Positions 38,105-46,988 of a DNA stretch of 64,000 nucleotides are shown here, in pieces. The position numbers were made by a program, and so were the translations under genes. Source of the stretch: Arthrobacter pigmenti (GTDB lineage: Bacteria > Actinomycetota > Actinomycetes > Actinomycetales > Micrococcaceae); NCBI RefSeq assembly GCF_011927905.1, contig NZ_JAATJL010000001.1, positions 1,240,001 through 1,304,000 of the forward strand, read 5' to 3'. A model generated the notes under the pieces. The model was not told the DNA's origin, did no database searches, and saw nothing but the letters and a program-made list of their open reading frames with translations. The first letter of the stretch is position 1. Each line of letters opens with the position of its first letter.

Positions 38105-38983
38105 CTAAGGCAGGGTCAGAACTTCGGCACCGGTGTCGGTGACGACAAGCGTGTGCTCGAACTGCGCCGTTCTCCTGCGGTCCTTCGTCACTACGGTCCA
38201 GTCATCAGGCCACATGTCCCATTCGATGGTTCCCAGGGTAAGCATGGGCTCGATTGTGAACACCATGCCCGGCTTGATGAGCTGGTTGTATGCCGGTGCG
38301 GCATCGTAGTGGGGAATGATCAGGCCGGTGTGGAAAGCTTCCCCGACGCCGTGGCCGGTGAAATCGCGGACGACGCCGTAACCGAACCTCCTGGCATAGG
38401 CTTCGATCGCACGTCCGATGATGTTAATTTCCCGCCCGGAGGCAACCGCTTTGATGGCGCGGTTGAGGGCTTCCCGGGTCCGCTCGACCAACAGGCGGGA
38501 CTCCTCGTCCACGTCGCCTACCAGGAAGGTGTAGTTTGTGTCTCCGTGCATTCCATTGAGGTACGCGGTGATATCGATGTTGATGATGTCGCCGTCCTGC
38601 AGCACCGTGGAGTCGGGGATTCCATGGCAGATCACCTCGTTCAGCGAGGAGCACAGCGACTTCGGGAATCCGCGGTAATCCAGCGTCGACGGATAGGCGC
38701 CGTGGTCGATCAGGAACTGATGACCCACGGCGTCCAGGTAATCGGTGGTGACGCCCGGCTCGATGTGGCGTCCCACCTCCTGGATTGCCTGTGCGGCCAG
38801 CTTTCCGGCACGGCGGATCTTTTCGATTTGTTCCGCTGACTTGACCTCTGATCCTTCGAACTTCGCCGGACCCGACTTGCCCACATACTCCGGTCGCATG
38901 ATGGATGACGGCACCGAACGGGGAGGGCTCAGTGTCCCGGGCTCGAGGGTGCCGACGGGTGCGATAGAGGAATGATGGGGCAT
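38105..38983 (-). CDS. map: Methionine aminopeptidase, type Ic
   Basis: Removes the initiator Met from nascent proteins; 292 residues. A ~40-residue N-terminal extension with [22 protein letters not shown] closely follows the Pro-rich extension of mycobacterial MetAP1c, thought to contact the ribosome. Metal ligands: Asp in [10 protein letters not shown], Asp in [10 protein letters not shown], His in [12 protein letters not shown], Glu in [10 protein letters not shown] and the Glu of [10 protein letters not shown]. Seven bases separate TAGGAT from the ATG, so leaderless. Confidence 0.96.
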   Translation of the reverse strand: MPHHSSIAPVGTLEPGTLSPPRSVPSSIMRPEYVGKSGPAKFEGSEVKSAEQIEKIRRAGKLAAQAIQEVGRHIEPGVTTDYLDAVGHQFLIDHGAYPSTLDYRGFPKSLCSSLNEVICHGIPDSTVLQDGDIINIDITAYLNGMHGDTNYTFLVGDVDEESRLLVERTREALNRAIKAVASGREINIIGRAIEAYARRFGYGVVRDFTGHGVGEAFHTGLIIPHYDAAPAYNQLIKPGMVFTIEPMLTLGTIEWDMWPDDWTVVTKDRRRTAQFEHTLVVTDTGAEVLTLP

Positions 38984-38990
38984 ACCCTTG

Positions 38991-38996
38991 ATCCTA
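38991..38996 (-). promoter_or_regulatory. -10 element of leaderless map promoter
   Basis: TAGGAT on the minus strand, then CAAGGGT and ATG at 38983. Confidence 0.6.
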
Positions 38997-39049
38997 TCGG
39001 TGAAGAACTTCGGCGCCGAAAGCGTGAGCGAAGACTAAGGAGGCCGTCC

Positions 39050-39214
39050 ATGATGCAGTACTGGTACAACGTCCGGACCCACGAGGTCGAAGAAGACGCC
39101 CAGTCGGACTGGAGCCAGCTCATCGGTCCTTACAAGACAAGGAGCGAAGCGGAGCGCGCGCCCGAGAAAGTGCAGGAGCGCAACAGGGCCTGGGAAGCTC
39201 AGGACGAGGACTGA
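39050..39214 (+). CDS. Small SPOR-type protein
   Basis: 54 residues starting MMQYWYNVRTHEVEEDAQSD. Aromatic-rich first strand, then LIGPYKTRSEAERAPEKV, the pattern of short SPOR-like proteins of Micrococcaceae; C-terminus acidic. Classic SPOR domains bind denuded glycan in the periplasm, but no signal peptide is present, so the role here is unknown. ATG 39050 is chosen for the AAGGAGG at 39037-39043; a longer frame from 38972 would overlap the map coding start. Confidence 0.75.
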   Translation: MMQYWYNVRTHEVEEDAQSDWSQLIGPYKTRSEAERAPEKVQERNRAWEAQDED

Positions 39215-39222
39215 GCAGTCCG

Positions 39223-40089
39223 CTAGAAGCTGTGCTCCGGCCCCGGGAACGTGCCTTCGCGTACCTCTTCCCCATAGGTCCGGGCGGCGTCTGCCAGGAC
39301 CGAACGGACATCAGCAAACTGCTTCACGAACTTCGCCTGTTTTCCGTGACGTAGCCCGGCCATGTCCTGCCATACGAGCACCTGACCGGTGGTTGCGGAC
39401 CCTGCACCAATTCCGATCGTGGGCACTGGAATGGAACGGTCCACTTCGGCAGCGATGTCCGCGGGAACCATCTCCATCAGCACGCAGAAGGCGCCCGCCT
39501 CGGCCAGCGCAACGGCGTCGTCGACCACCTGCCGGCCCGCCTCACCACGGCCCTGTACCCGGTAGCCGCCGAGGGAATGCTCGCTCTGGGGAGTGAAACC
39601 GATATGTGCCATGACAGGAATTCCGGCGCGGACAATCGCGCGCACTGTTTCAGCATGGTCCTTTCCGCCCTCCATCTTCACGGCGTGCACCAACCCCTCC
39701 TTCATGAGCCGGATGGATGACTCCACCGCCTGGGCGGCAGACACCTCGTAGCTGCCGAACGGGAGGTCCGCTACTACCAAAGCCCGCGATGCGCCCCGGG
39801 TTACTGCACGGGAAAACAGAATCATGTCGTCAAGGGTGATCGGGAGGGTGGTGGCGTGGCCCAGCACGTTGTTCGCTGCCGAGTCCCCGACCAGAAGCAC
39901 CTCGATTCCGGTGCCGTCGAATATTTCGGCCGCGTACTGGTCATAGGCCGTCAACATGGCGAAGCGGCGGCCCTCCTCTTTCGCCGCCTGCAAGTGGTGC
40001 GTCCGGATCCGGGCAGGAAGCGAGGACGACGCCGGACTGGCCTCAGGCGAACCGCTTCCGTAGGGGGCAGGAATCTCCGCGGAATTCAT
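39223..40089 (-). CDS. panB: Ketopantoate hydroxymethyltransferase PanB
   Basis: First committed step of pantothenate/CoA synthesis, using methylene-THF and alpha-ketoisovalerate; 288 residues. TIM-barrel motifs: [31 protein letters not shown] with Mg-binding Asp, [24 protein letters not shown], and [20 protein letters not shown]. Convergent with the SPOR gene at 8 bases. TAGGCT lies seven bases before the ATG, so leaderless. Confidence 0.95.
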   Translation of the reverse strand: MNSAEIPAPYGSGSPEASPASSSLPARIRTHHLQAAKEEGRRFAMLTAYDQYAAEIFDGTGIEVLLVGDSAANNVLGHATTLPITLDDMILFSRAVTRGASRALVVADLPFGSYEVSAAQAVESSIRLMKEGLVHAVKMEGGKDHAETVRAIVRAGIPVMAHIGFTPQSEHSLGGYRVQGRGEAGRQVVDDAVALAEAGAFCVLMEMVPADIAAEVDRSIPVPTIGIGAGSATTGQVLVWQDMAGLRHGKQAKFVKQFADVRSVLADAARTYGEEVREGTFPGPEHSF

Positions 40090-40096
40090 GCACCTA

Positions 40097-40102
40097 AGCC
40101 TA
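40097..40102 (-). promoter_or_regulatory. -10 element of leaderless panB promoter
   Basis: TAGGCT on the minus strand, then TAGGTGC and ATG 40089. Directly flanked upstream by a copy of the 54-bp element. Confidence 0.55.
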
Positions 40103-40156
40103 CTGGCAGGGACCCGTGCCGAGCGTCAGCGAGGTGCGGGGGGCCGGTGGGCGCTA
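40103..40156. repeat. Diverged single copy of the 54-bp element
   Basis: Ungapped alignment to the 6723-6776 copy gives about 40 of 54 identical, and the seven bases AAGCCTA preceding it are also shared. Conserved cores are GAGCG.CAGCGAG and GGGGGGCCG. Same orientation relative to the minus-strand promoter as the copy at 6.7 kb. Confidence 0.75.
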
Positions 40157-40165
40157 CGACACCAG

Positions 40166-40181
40166 GTAACCCAGCCGTAAC
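40166..40181 (+). promoter_or_regulatory. GTAAC-N6-GTAAC half-site upstream of glnA2
   Basis: Two GTAAC boxes 11 bases apart, as in half of a GlnR operator or in an MtrA site. The next two expected boxes are absent. 163 bases upstream of the ATG. Confidence 0.35.
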
Positions 40182-40343
40182 ACAATGCAGACATACTGGG
40201 CACGAATCCATCCTTCGCGCTCGAGTTGGCACGGTGGCTGGCCGATATCAGTAGAGTGAGCAACGGGCCGCAGGGCCGGAACGCGCGGGCCGCTTGCGGC
40301 CTGCGGATGGATCGAGTCATCCGCGAAGGGAAAGAGGGCAGGA

Positions 40344-41684
40344 ATGGATCGGCAGCAGGAGTTCGTCCTACGAACCATTGAGGAACGCGATGTCCGCTTC
40401 GTCCGCCTGTGGTTCACCGACGTCGTCGGCTCGCTGAAGTCGGTGGCTCTGGCGCCCGCCGAAGTGGAGGGCGCATTCGAGGAGGGCCTTGGGTTCGATG
40501 GCTCTTCCATTGAGGGGCTCGCCCGGGTTTTCGAATCGGACATGCTGGCGCAGCCGGACCCATCGACCTTCCAGATCCTGCCGTGGCGCGGCGAGAAGGA
40601 GCAGACGTCCCGCATGTTCTGCGACATTCTCACTCCGGACGGTCAGCCCTCTGCGGCAGATCCCCGAGGTGTGCTCAAACGGACCCTCGCCAAGGCCGCG
40701 GACATGGGTTTCACCTGCTATACCCACCCGGAGATCGAGTTCTACCTTTTGAAATCGGACGAACTGGGACCGGACGGGCAACCAGTCCCTGTGGATCAGG
40801 CGGGGTATTTCGATCATGTACCGGGAGGCGTGGCGCAGGATTTCCGGCGGACGGCCGTGGCAATGCTGGAATCGGTAGGGATTTCCGTTGAGTTCAGCCA
40901 CCACGAGGCCGGCCCGGGCCAGAACGAGATCGACCTACGGTATGCCGACGCCCTCCAGACCGCCGACAACATCATGACCTTCAGAACGGTCATCAAGGAG
41001 GTGGCGCTCACCCAGAACAGCTATGCCACCTTCATGCCGAAGCCTTTTTCGGACTATCCCGGATCCGGCATGCACACGCACTTTTCGCTGTTCGAGGGCG
41101 ACACCAACGCCTTCTTCGAGGCCGGCGCGGAGTTCCAACTGTCCAGGACCGCGCGCCAGTTCATTGCGGGCATCCTGCACCATGCACCGGAATTCACTGC
41201 CGTAACCAATCAGTTCGTCAATTCCTACAAGCGGCTATGGGGCGGTGGGGAGGCTCCGAGTTACTTGTCCTGGGGGCACAACAACCGCTCGGCCCTTGTG
41301 CGGGTCCCACTGTACAAGCCGAACAAGGGGCAGTCCGCCCGCATCGAGTACCGGGGAATCGACTCCGCGACCAATCCGTACCTCGCCTACTCTGTCCTGT
41401 TGGGAGCCGGGCTGAAAGGTATTGAAGAGGGCTATGATCTGCCGCCTGGCGCTGAGGACGATGTGTGGAGCCTGACGGCAGCCGAACGGCGCGCGATGGG
41501 ACATGACCCGCTGCCGGCAAGCCTGCATGATGCCGTAAGGGCAATGGAGGACTCCGAACTGGTTGCTGAAATCCTCGGTGAACAGGTTTACGAGAACTTC
41601 CTGCGTAACAAGCGCGCCGAATGGCATGACTACCGTATCCAGGTGACGCCCTACGAGCTGAGGCGCAACCTCGGCATCCTGTGA
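40344..41684 (+). CDS. glnA2: Glutamine synthetase-type ligase GlnA2
   Basis: Type I glutamine synthetase paralogue of 446 residues. N-terminal beta-grasp (DVRFVRLWFTDVVGSLKSV), latch region GFDGSSIEG, catalytic HPEIEFYLL, SHHEAGPGQNEID and GMHTHFSLFEG. Where GlnA1 has the adenylylated Tyr (KDLYELP) this protein has EDDVWSLT, so it should escape GlnE control. Mycobacterial and Streptomyces GlnA2 paralogues resemble it; the Streptomyces protein acts on polyamines, so substrate here is open. AGGGCAGG precedes the ATG. GTGA contact with glnE. Confidence 0.92.
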   Translation: MDRQQEFVLRTIEERDVRFVRLWFTDVVGSLKSVALAPAEVEGAFEEGLGFDGSSIEGLARVFESDMLAQPDPSTFQILPWRGEKEQTSRMFCDILTPDGQPSAADPRGVLKRTLAKAADMGFTCYTHPEIEFYLLKSDELGPDGQPVPVDQAGYFDHVPGGVAQDFRRTAVAMLESVGISVEFSHHEAGPGQNEIDLRYADALQTADNIMTFRTVIKEVALTQNSYATFMPKPFSDYPGSGMHTHFSLFEGDTNAFFEAGAEFQLSRTARQFIAGILHHAPEFTAVTNQFVNSYKRLWGGGEAPSYLSWGHNNRSALVRVPLYKPNKGQSARIEYRGIDSATNPYLAYSVLLGAGLKGIEEGYDLPPGAEDDVWSLTAAERRAMGHDPLPASLHDAVRAMEDSELVAEILGEQVYENFLRNKRAEWHDYRIQVTPYELRRNLGIL

Positions 41685-41698
41685 TCGAGAGGCGTGCG

Positions 41699-44600
41699 AT
41701 GAGCCTGAATAGGGATCTGATTACCAGAGGCTTTACCGATCTGGAGAAGAGCAGCAGGTTCCTGGCTGCCGGGGAGCTCCATGACATTCCCGAGGACAGC
41801 TTGTTCGGCGGGTTGTCCTATGCAGCAAATCCTGATCTTGCCCTGCAGTCGCTGGTTCGTCTGCTCGCGGTCCAGCCGGAACTTTCGTCGCTGGTCAGCG
41901 CTGGAGGCCCCGATTCCGAAGCCCTGTTCAGACTCCTCGGCGCCTCGGAAGCGCTTGCAGAGTTCCTGATGCGCCATCCGGAACACACCGACGTTGTGCG
42001 CACGCGACCCAGCGCCGAACCGGGACGGGCCGATGCCGGCGCGTTACGGACCGCCCTTCTGCACTCTGTCGGAGCAGAGCCCGGGGACCGTCAGCCGGTG
42101 GCGAAGCTGACCGGAGAGGAGGCGTACCGCGCGCTGCGTACCCGCTATCGAAGGCATCTCACCGAGCTTGCCATCCGTGACCTTGGTGCGGCGTCCCCCA
42201 CAGACTTCATGCCATTGGTGGGGCTTGAGCTGGCTGACCTCGCGGCGGCGGCGCTCGAAGCAGCCCTGGCCGTATCCCGGGCGGAACTTGCGTCCTCGTT
42301 CTCCGCCGCGGACGTAGCCGCGGTTCGCCTGTCCATTATCGGGATGGGCAAGTGTGGCGCGGGTGAACTCAATTACATCTCCGACGTAGACGTCATCTAC
42401 GTCATCGACGCGGACGGACTTGACGAAGACCTGGCCGTTCGAATTGGGACTGCCATGGCATCGGGCATTTCCCGCGCCATCACTTCGGCCGGTCGTGAAC
42501 CCGCCCTGTGGGAAGTTGACGCGAACCTGCGGCCCGAGGGCAAGGACGGTCCTTTGGTGCGCACACTGGACTCGCACCTCACCTATTACGGCCGATGGGC
42601 GAAAAGTTGGGAGTTCCAGGCACTGCTGAAGGCACGGCCCATCGCGGGAGACGCGATTCTCGGCGCGCGCTACGCTGAGGCTGTAGCGGAACTGGTGTGG
42701 ACGTCCTCGGAGCGCGAAGGCTTCGTCGAATCGGTGCAGTCGATGAGGCGGCGCGTAACGGAGAACATTCCTGCCCACGAAGTCAACCGCCAGCTCAAGC
42801 TGGGCTCCGGGGGACTGCGCGACGTCGAATTCACGGTTCAACTGCTGCAGCTTGTGCACGGGAAGGCGGATGAGTCGCTGCGCACCCAGGCAACTACGTC
42901 GGCAATCGCTTCCCTGAGCTCCGGCGGCTACATCGGCCGACGGGACGCGCAGGCATTCGACCAGGCATACCGCTATCTGCGCGTGCTGGAGCACCGCATA
43001 CAGCTGGTGCACATGCGTAGGACGCACCTGATGCCCGAGGACGAGGCGAGCCTGAAGGCACTCGCCAAGTCATCCGCCAGCTCCCTGCTGGAGACCCGTC
43101 CGGCGGCCGCGGGCCTGACGGACCAGTGGCAGCAGACCAAGCGGCTGGTGCGTCGGTTGCATGAGTCGATCTTCTACCGGCCGCTGCTGAATGCTGCAGC
43201 CAACCTGAGCGTCGATGAGGTCAAACTTACGGCGGAAGCCGCGCAGGCCCGTCTCGCCGCGCTCGGTTACCTCGATCCGCGCGGCGCGCTGCGCCACATC
43301 GAGGCGCTGACCACCGGAATCAGCCGCCGATCTGCCCTCCAACGCCAGCTATTGCCGGTACTGCTCGACTGGTTGGCGGACGGGGTGGATCCCGACGCCG
43401 GCCTGCTGGGCTTCCGGCGATTGAGCGAGTCGCTGGGGGAGACCCACTGGTATCTGGGCATGCTTCGCGACTCCAAGGCTGCTGCGGAACGACTGTGCCA
43501 CATTCTGTCCTCCAGCCGGTTCATCACGGATCTGCTGGAGGTGTCCTCCGAGTCCACGAAATGGCTGGGCTCCGACAAGGAGCTGGTTCCGGCGAGTTTC
43601 AACACGCAGTGGCAGGAAATCCAGTCGAAGATGTCCCGCCACCCGGAACCGCGCGAAGCCATGCGACTGATCCGGCTGATCCGGCGGCGCGAGACGCTCC
43701 GCATAGCCATAGCCGACAGCTCGGGCCTTCTGAATCAGGAAGAGGTTGGCTGGGCGTTGGCTGATACGGACCGTGCCGCCGTGCTGGGTGCACTGAACGT
43801 GGCCGAGGGCGTGGTGCACGCTGCTGAGGCGCCGCTGACCGACGTCGTCGTCGTGGCGATGGGCCGGCAAGGTGGCCGTGAGATCACCTATGGCTCGGAT
43901 GCTGACGTCATGTACGTACACCGGGCGAAGAACGGAGCTGATCCCGGGGAAGCCCAAGCCCAAGCCGAGCGCATCGTCAACCAGCTCCGGCAACTGCTCC
44001 AGCAGCCCTGCGCCCCTGCCATCCTCGCCGAGCGGGTGTTGGAGGTTGACGCCGATCTTCGTCCGGAAGGCAAGAAGGGGCCGCTGGTGCGGTCGCTTGA
44101 GTCTTTCCGGGAGTACTACCGGCGCTGGTCGTTGGTCTGGGAAACCCAAGCGCTGCTGCGCGCGCTCCCGATCGCAGGCAACGATGACCTTGCGGGAGCT
44201 TTCGTCGGGCTCATCGACCCGATCCGGTATGCAGGAGGGGTTACTGACACGGACATCCGTGAGATTCGCCGGCTCAAGGCGCGCATGGAGTCCGAACGGC
44301 TTCCGCGCGGCGCTGACCCCTCGCGCCATCTGAAGCTGGGACGTGGAGGGTTATCGGACGTTGAGTGGCTTATCCAACTCATCCAGCTGCAGCACGCGGA
44401 CTCCGTGACGGAGTTACGCACCTCCTCCACCCTCGAGGCGATGGATGCTGTACAGGAGCATGGCCTCCTGCCAGCAGACGACGTCGTGACCTTGCGTACC
44501 AGCTGGCGCCTTACTTCGCGGATTCGCGCGGCGAACATGGTCTGGAGCGGGAAGAGTTCCGATCTTCTGCCCTCCTCGCGCCGCGATCTTGAGGCGGTGG

Positions 44601-44716
44601 CGCGCTGGTGCGCTTACGGTCCGGGCAAGGGAGCGGAGCTGGAGGAAGACTACTTGCGCCTGACCCGCCGCAGTCGCGCGATTTTTGAGCGCTACTTCTA
44701 CGGTTACGGCGACTGA
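41699..44716 (+). CDS. glnE: Glutamine synthetase adenylyltransferase/adenylyl-removing enzyme GlnE
   Basis: Bifunctional regulator of about 1005 residues, two nucleotidyltransferase halves in tandem. First NTase motif (removase half) GMGKCGAGELNYISDVDVIY; second (adenylylating half) AMGRQGGREITYGSDADVMY; both GS-x-D-x-D metal sites intact, and each is followed by a NLRPEGKxGPLVR-type block (ANLRPEGKDGPL, ADLRPEGKKGPL). It modifies the Tyr of GlnA1. I prefer ATG 41699 for its GAGAGG site six bases away; GTG 41681 overlaps the glnA2 stop and would add six residues. Confidence 0.94.
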   Translation: MSLNRDLITRGFTDLEKSSRFLAAGELHDIPEDSLFGGLSYAANPDLALQSLVRLLAVQPELSSLVSAGGPDSEALFRLLGASEALAEFLMRHPEHTDVVRTRPSAEPGRADAGALRTALLHSVGAEPGDRQPVAKLTGEEAYRALRTRYRRHLTELAIRDLGAASPTDFMPLVGLELADLAAAALEAALAVSRAELASSFSAADVAAVRLSIIGMGKCGAGELNYISDVDVIYVIDADGLDEDLAVRIGTAMASGISRAITSAGREPALWEVDANLRPEGKDGPLVRTLDSHLTYYGRWAKSWEFQALLKARPIAGDAILGARYAEAVAELVWTSSEREGFVESVQSMRRRVTENIPAHEVNRQLKLGSGGLRDVEFTVQLLQLVHGKADESLRTQATTSAIASLSSGGYIGRRDAQAFDQAYRYLRVLEHRIQLVHMRRTHLMPEDEASLKALAKSSASSLLETRPAAAGLTDQWQQTKRLVRRLHESIFYRPLLNAAANLSVDEVKLTAEAAQARLAALGYLDPRGALRHIEALTTGISRRSALQRQLLPVLLDWLADGVDPDAGLLGFRRLSESLGETHWYLGMLRDSKAAAERLCHILSSSRFITDLLEVSSESTKWLGSDKELVPASFNTQWQEIQSKMSRHPEPREAMRLIRLIRRRETLRIAIADSSGLLNQEEVGWALADTDRAAVLGALNVAEGVVHAAEAPLTDVVVVAMGRQGGREITYGSDADVMYVHRAKNGADPGEAQAQAERIVNQLRQLLQQPCAPAILAERVLEVDADLRPEGKKGPLVRSLESFREYYRRWSLVWETQALLRALPIAGNDDLAGAFVGLIDPIRYAGGVTDTDIREIRRLKARMESERLPRGADPSRHLKLGRGGLSDVEWLIQLIQLQHADSVTELRTSSTLEAMDAVQEHGLLPADDVVTLRTSWRLTSRIRAANMVWSGKSSDLLPSSRRDLEAVARWCAYGPGKGAELEEDYLRLTRRSRAIFERYFYGYGD

Positions 44717-44739
44717 CGCGCCTTCCACCGTGGACGCAA

Positions 44740-44767
44740 AAGGGCCGCACCGTTTGGTGCGGCCCTT
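44740..44767. terminator. Bidirectional terminator between glnE and glnA1
   Basis: 12-bp perfect stem AAGGGCCGCACC, loop GTTT. Flanking A and T bases serve both convergent genes. Confidence 0.88.
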
Positions 44768-44783
44768 CCGGCGATTACGACGA

Positions 44784-46208
44784 CTAGACGCCGTAGTACA
44801 GCTCGAATTCATAGGGGTTGGGGCGTGCGGCAAGCGGCGTGATTTCCACTTCGCGCTTGTAGGCGATCCAGGTGTCGATCAGGTCCTGGGTGAACACACC
44901 GCCGGCCTGGAGAAACTCGTTGTCGGCTTCGAGGGCAAGCAGCGCTTCCTCCAGCGAGCCGGGAGCCTTCTGGATGTCCTTGGCTTCCTCGGCAGGCAAC
45001 TCGTAGAGGTCCTTGTCGATCGGATCTGCAGGCTCGATACGGTTCTTGATTCCGTCGAGGCCGGCCATGAGCTGCGCGGCAAAGGCGAGATACGGGTTTG
45101 ACGAGGGGTCCGGTGCGCGGAACTCGATGCGCTTGGCCTTCGGGTTGGAACCCGTGATCGGAATGCGGATACCCGCTGAGCGGTTACCCTGCGAGTAGAC
45201 CATGTTCACCGGGGCCTCGAAGCCCTTGACGAGCCGACGGTAGGAGTTCACGGTCGGGTTGGTGAACGCGAGTACCGCTGACGCGTGCTTCAGGACGCCG
45301 CCGATGTACCAGCGGGCAAGATCCGACAGCCCTGCGTAACCGCGCTCGTCGTAGAACAATGGTTCACCGTTGCTCCACAGCGACTGGTGGCAGTGCATGC
45401 CGGAACCGTTATCGCCGAAGATCGGCTTGGGCATGAACGTTGCCGACTTGCCCCAGGCGTTTGCAACGTTCTTGACGATGTACTTGAACTTCTGCAGGTC
45501 ATCGGCAGCGTGCACCATAGTGGTGAACTTGTAGTTGATCTCAGCCTGCCCGGCGCCGCCTACCTCATGGTGGGAACGCTCTACCTCGAGACCCACGTTG
45601 TCGAGTTCAATGCAGATCGCGTCGCGCAGGTCAGCCTGCTTGTCCACGGGGGAGACCGGGAAGTAACCGCCCTTGAAAGGGGTCTTGTTGCCAAGGTTTC
45701 CGCCGACTTCCTCGCGGCCGGTGTTCCACGGGGCCTCGATTGAATCGAGCTTGTAGAAGCTGGATTCAGGCTTGGATTCGTACCGGACGTCCTCGAAGAT
45801 GTAGAACTCGGCCTCAGGAGCGAAGAACGCGGTGTCTGCGATGCCCGTGGAGGAAAGGTACGCTTCAGCACGCTCAGCAACGCCTCGCGGATCGCGGTGG
45901 TAAGGGTCGCCGGTGCGGGGGTTCACGATAGAGAAGTTGAGGGCCAGTGTCTTTTCGATGCGGAACGGATCGATGAATGCGGTGGTGACATCCGGGATCA
46001 GCTGCATGTCCGATTCTGCGATGCCCTGGAATCCGCGGATCGACGAACCGTCGAACAGCTGGCCGTCCACGAAGAAGTCGGCGTCGACGGACTTCGCGGG
46101 AACGTTGAAGTGCTGCTGCACCCCAGGGAGGTCGGTGAACCGGACGTCAACGAATTTCACATCTTCGTCAGCGATGTACTTGAGGACTTCGTCCGCATTC
46201 TTGAACAT
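44784..46208 (-). CDS. glnA: Glutamine synthetase type I GlnA1
   Basis: Central ammonium-assimilating enzyme, dodecameric, 474 residues. [25 protein letters not shown] starts the N-domain (cited by ends [17 protein letters not shown]); [15 protein letters not shown] is the Asp50-type latch; [10 protein letters not shown] and [15 protein letters not shown] carry metal ligands; [18 protein letters not shown] carries the Tyr modified by GlnE. ATG 46208 follows AAGGAG; 23 upstream in-frame residues are rejected. A GlnR operator and a TTGACA promoter precede it. Confidence 0.97.
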   Translation of the reverse strand: MFKNADEVLKYIADEDVKFVDVRFTDLPGVQQHFNVPAKSVDADFFVDGQLFDGSSIRGFQGIAESDMQLIPDVTTAFIDPFRIEKTLALNFSIVNPRTGDPYHRDPRGVAERAEAYLSSTGIADTAFFAPEAEFYIFEDVRYESKPESSFYKLDSIEAPWNTGREEVGGNLGNKTPFKGGYFPVSPVDKQADLRDAICIELDNVGLEVERSHHEVGGAGQAEINYKFTTMVHAADDLQKFKYIVKNVANAWGKSATFMPKPIFGDNGSGMHCHQSLWSNGEPLFYDERGYAGLSDLARWYIGGVLKHASAVLAFTNPTVNSYRRLVKGFEAPVNMVYSQGNRSAGIRIPITGSNPKAKRIEFRAPDPSSNPYLAFAAQLMAGLDGIKNRIEPADPIDKDLYELPAEEAKDIQKAPGSLEEALLALEADNEFLQAGGVFTQDLIDTWIAYKREVEITPLAARPNPYEFELYYGV

Positions 46209-46280
46209 CGGATTATGCTCCTTACGCATATTCGGGGAGGGCGACCGGGGCCGGTAGCACAACTGGAACCGCCGCATGGC

Positions 46281-46309
46281 ATCACCTGATGTGGCCGCAA
46301 CAGTGTCAA
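46281..46309 (-). promoter_or_regulatory. glnA1 promoter
   Basis: On the minus strand TTGACA (46309-46304), 17-base spacer, GGTGAT (46286-46281). Perfect -35 with a weak -10, typical of an activator-assisted promoter. Confidence 0.55.
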
Positions 46310-46324
46310 CACTAGGAATTCGCA

Positions 46325-46362
46325 GTTACCCACTGGTGTCGCGATTGTTTCCGGCATGTAAC
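46325..46362 (-). promoter_or_regulatory. GlnR operator (four-box) upstream of glnA1
   Basis: On the minus strand GTTAC-N6-GAAAC-N6-GACAC-N6-GTAAC, all spacers exactly six bases. The actinobacterial GlnR consensus is gTnAC-n6-GaAAC-n6-GtnAC-n6-GaAAC. It ends 15 bases upstream of the -35, the position of an activator. Confidence 0.8.
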
Positions 46363-46481
46363 TTAACCGGCGCTCAGGTTCGGGCACCTTGCCCATCAGC
46401 CTATCGAACACTGCTCGACCCGGCACCGTCCTGTCCGCTAAGTGGGCATTCGCCGCCCTGAAACGCGTTCCGACCGCGCGA

Positions 46482-46487
46482 TAGAGT
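46482..46487 (+). promoter_or_regulatory. -10 element of leaderless RDD gene
   Basis: TAGAGT, six bases (GATCGC), then GTG 46494. Confidence 0.55.
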
Positions 46488-46493
46488 GATCGC

Positions 46494-46934
46494 GTGGTTG
46501 ATCGCAGAGACATAAGTTCCTGGCTTGAAGGCCCGCCCTCCCGCGGAGAAGGGCATTGGCCCGGCAAGCGTCTTGGGCGACCCCGGGAGGGTGGAGGCTC
46601 CATTGCTCGCCCTGGGCCGCGGTTGGGTGCCCTGGCCGTGGACTGGGCTCTCTGTAGCCTCATCTCCGCGGCTTTCTTCAACTACGACGGGCTGGCAACC
46701 CTCGGCATCTTCGCCCTGGAACAGATGATCCTTGTCGGGACGCTCGGCTACAGCGTGGGTCACCGATTGTTCGGGATGCAGGTGCAGGGCCTCAACGGCC
46801 GGGCAGCAGGCCTTGGTGCGGCGATTGTCCGTACCGTGCTGATCTGCCTGGTGATTCCCGCCGTCGTTTTCGATGAGGACCAGCGTGGACTGCACGACCG
46901 CGCAGCCCGCACTGTATTGGTCCGCATCCGGTAA
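46494..46934 (+). CDS. RDD family membrane protein
   Basis: 146 residues. RDD-like features: PGPRLGALAVDWALCSLISAAF with the Arg and Asp of the first helix, SVGHRLFGMQVQGLNGRAAG, and the terminal DEDQRGLHDRAARTVLV. Three membrane helices expected. Some RDD proteins act as Na+/H+ antiporters, others in transport; function here unknown. Often located beside glnA in actinobacteria. Leaderless GTG start. Confidence 0.88.
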   Translation: MVDRRDISSWLEGPPSRGEGHWPGKRLGRPREGGGSIARPGPRLGALAVDWALCSLISAAFFNYDGLATLGIFALEQMILVGTLGYSVGHRLFGMQVQGLNGRAAGLGAAIVRTVLICLVIPAVVFDEDQRGLHDRAARTVLVRIR

Positions 46935-46988
46935 GCCGGAAGGTAGCGGACAGCAGCGAAGGTGCGCGGACGCACAGGCCTGCGCCGC

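Noticed and set aside
38972..39049. Upstream part of the SPOR gene
   Set aside because: Overlaps the first codons and promoter of map; a strong AAGGAGG marks the later ATG.
42044..43027. 327-codon minus-strand ORF
   Set aside because: Antisense to glnE, whose domains are intact.
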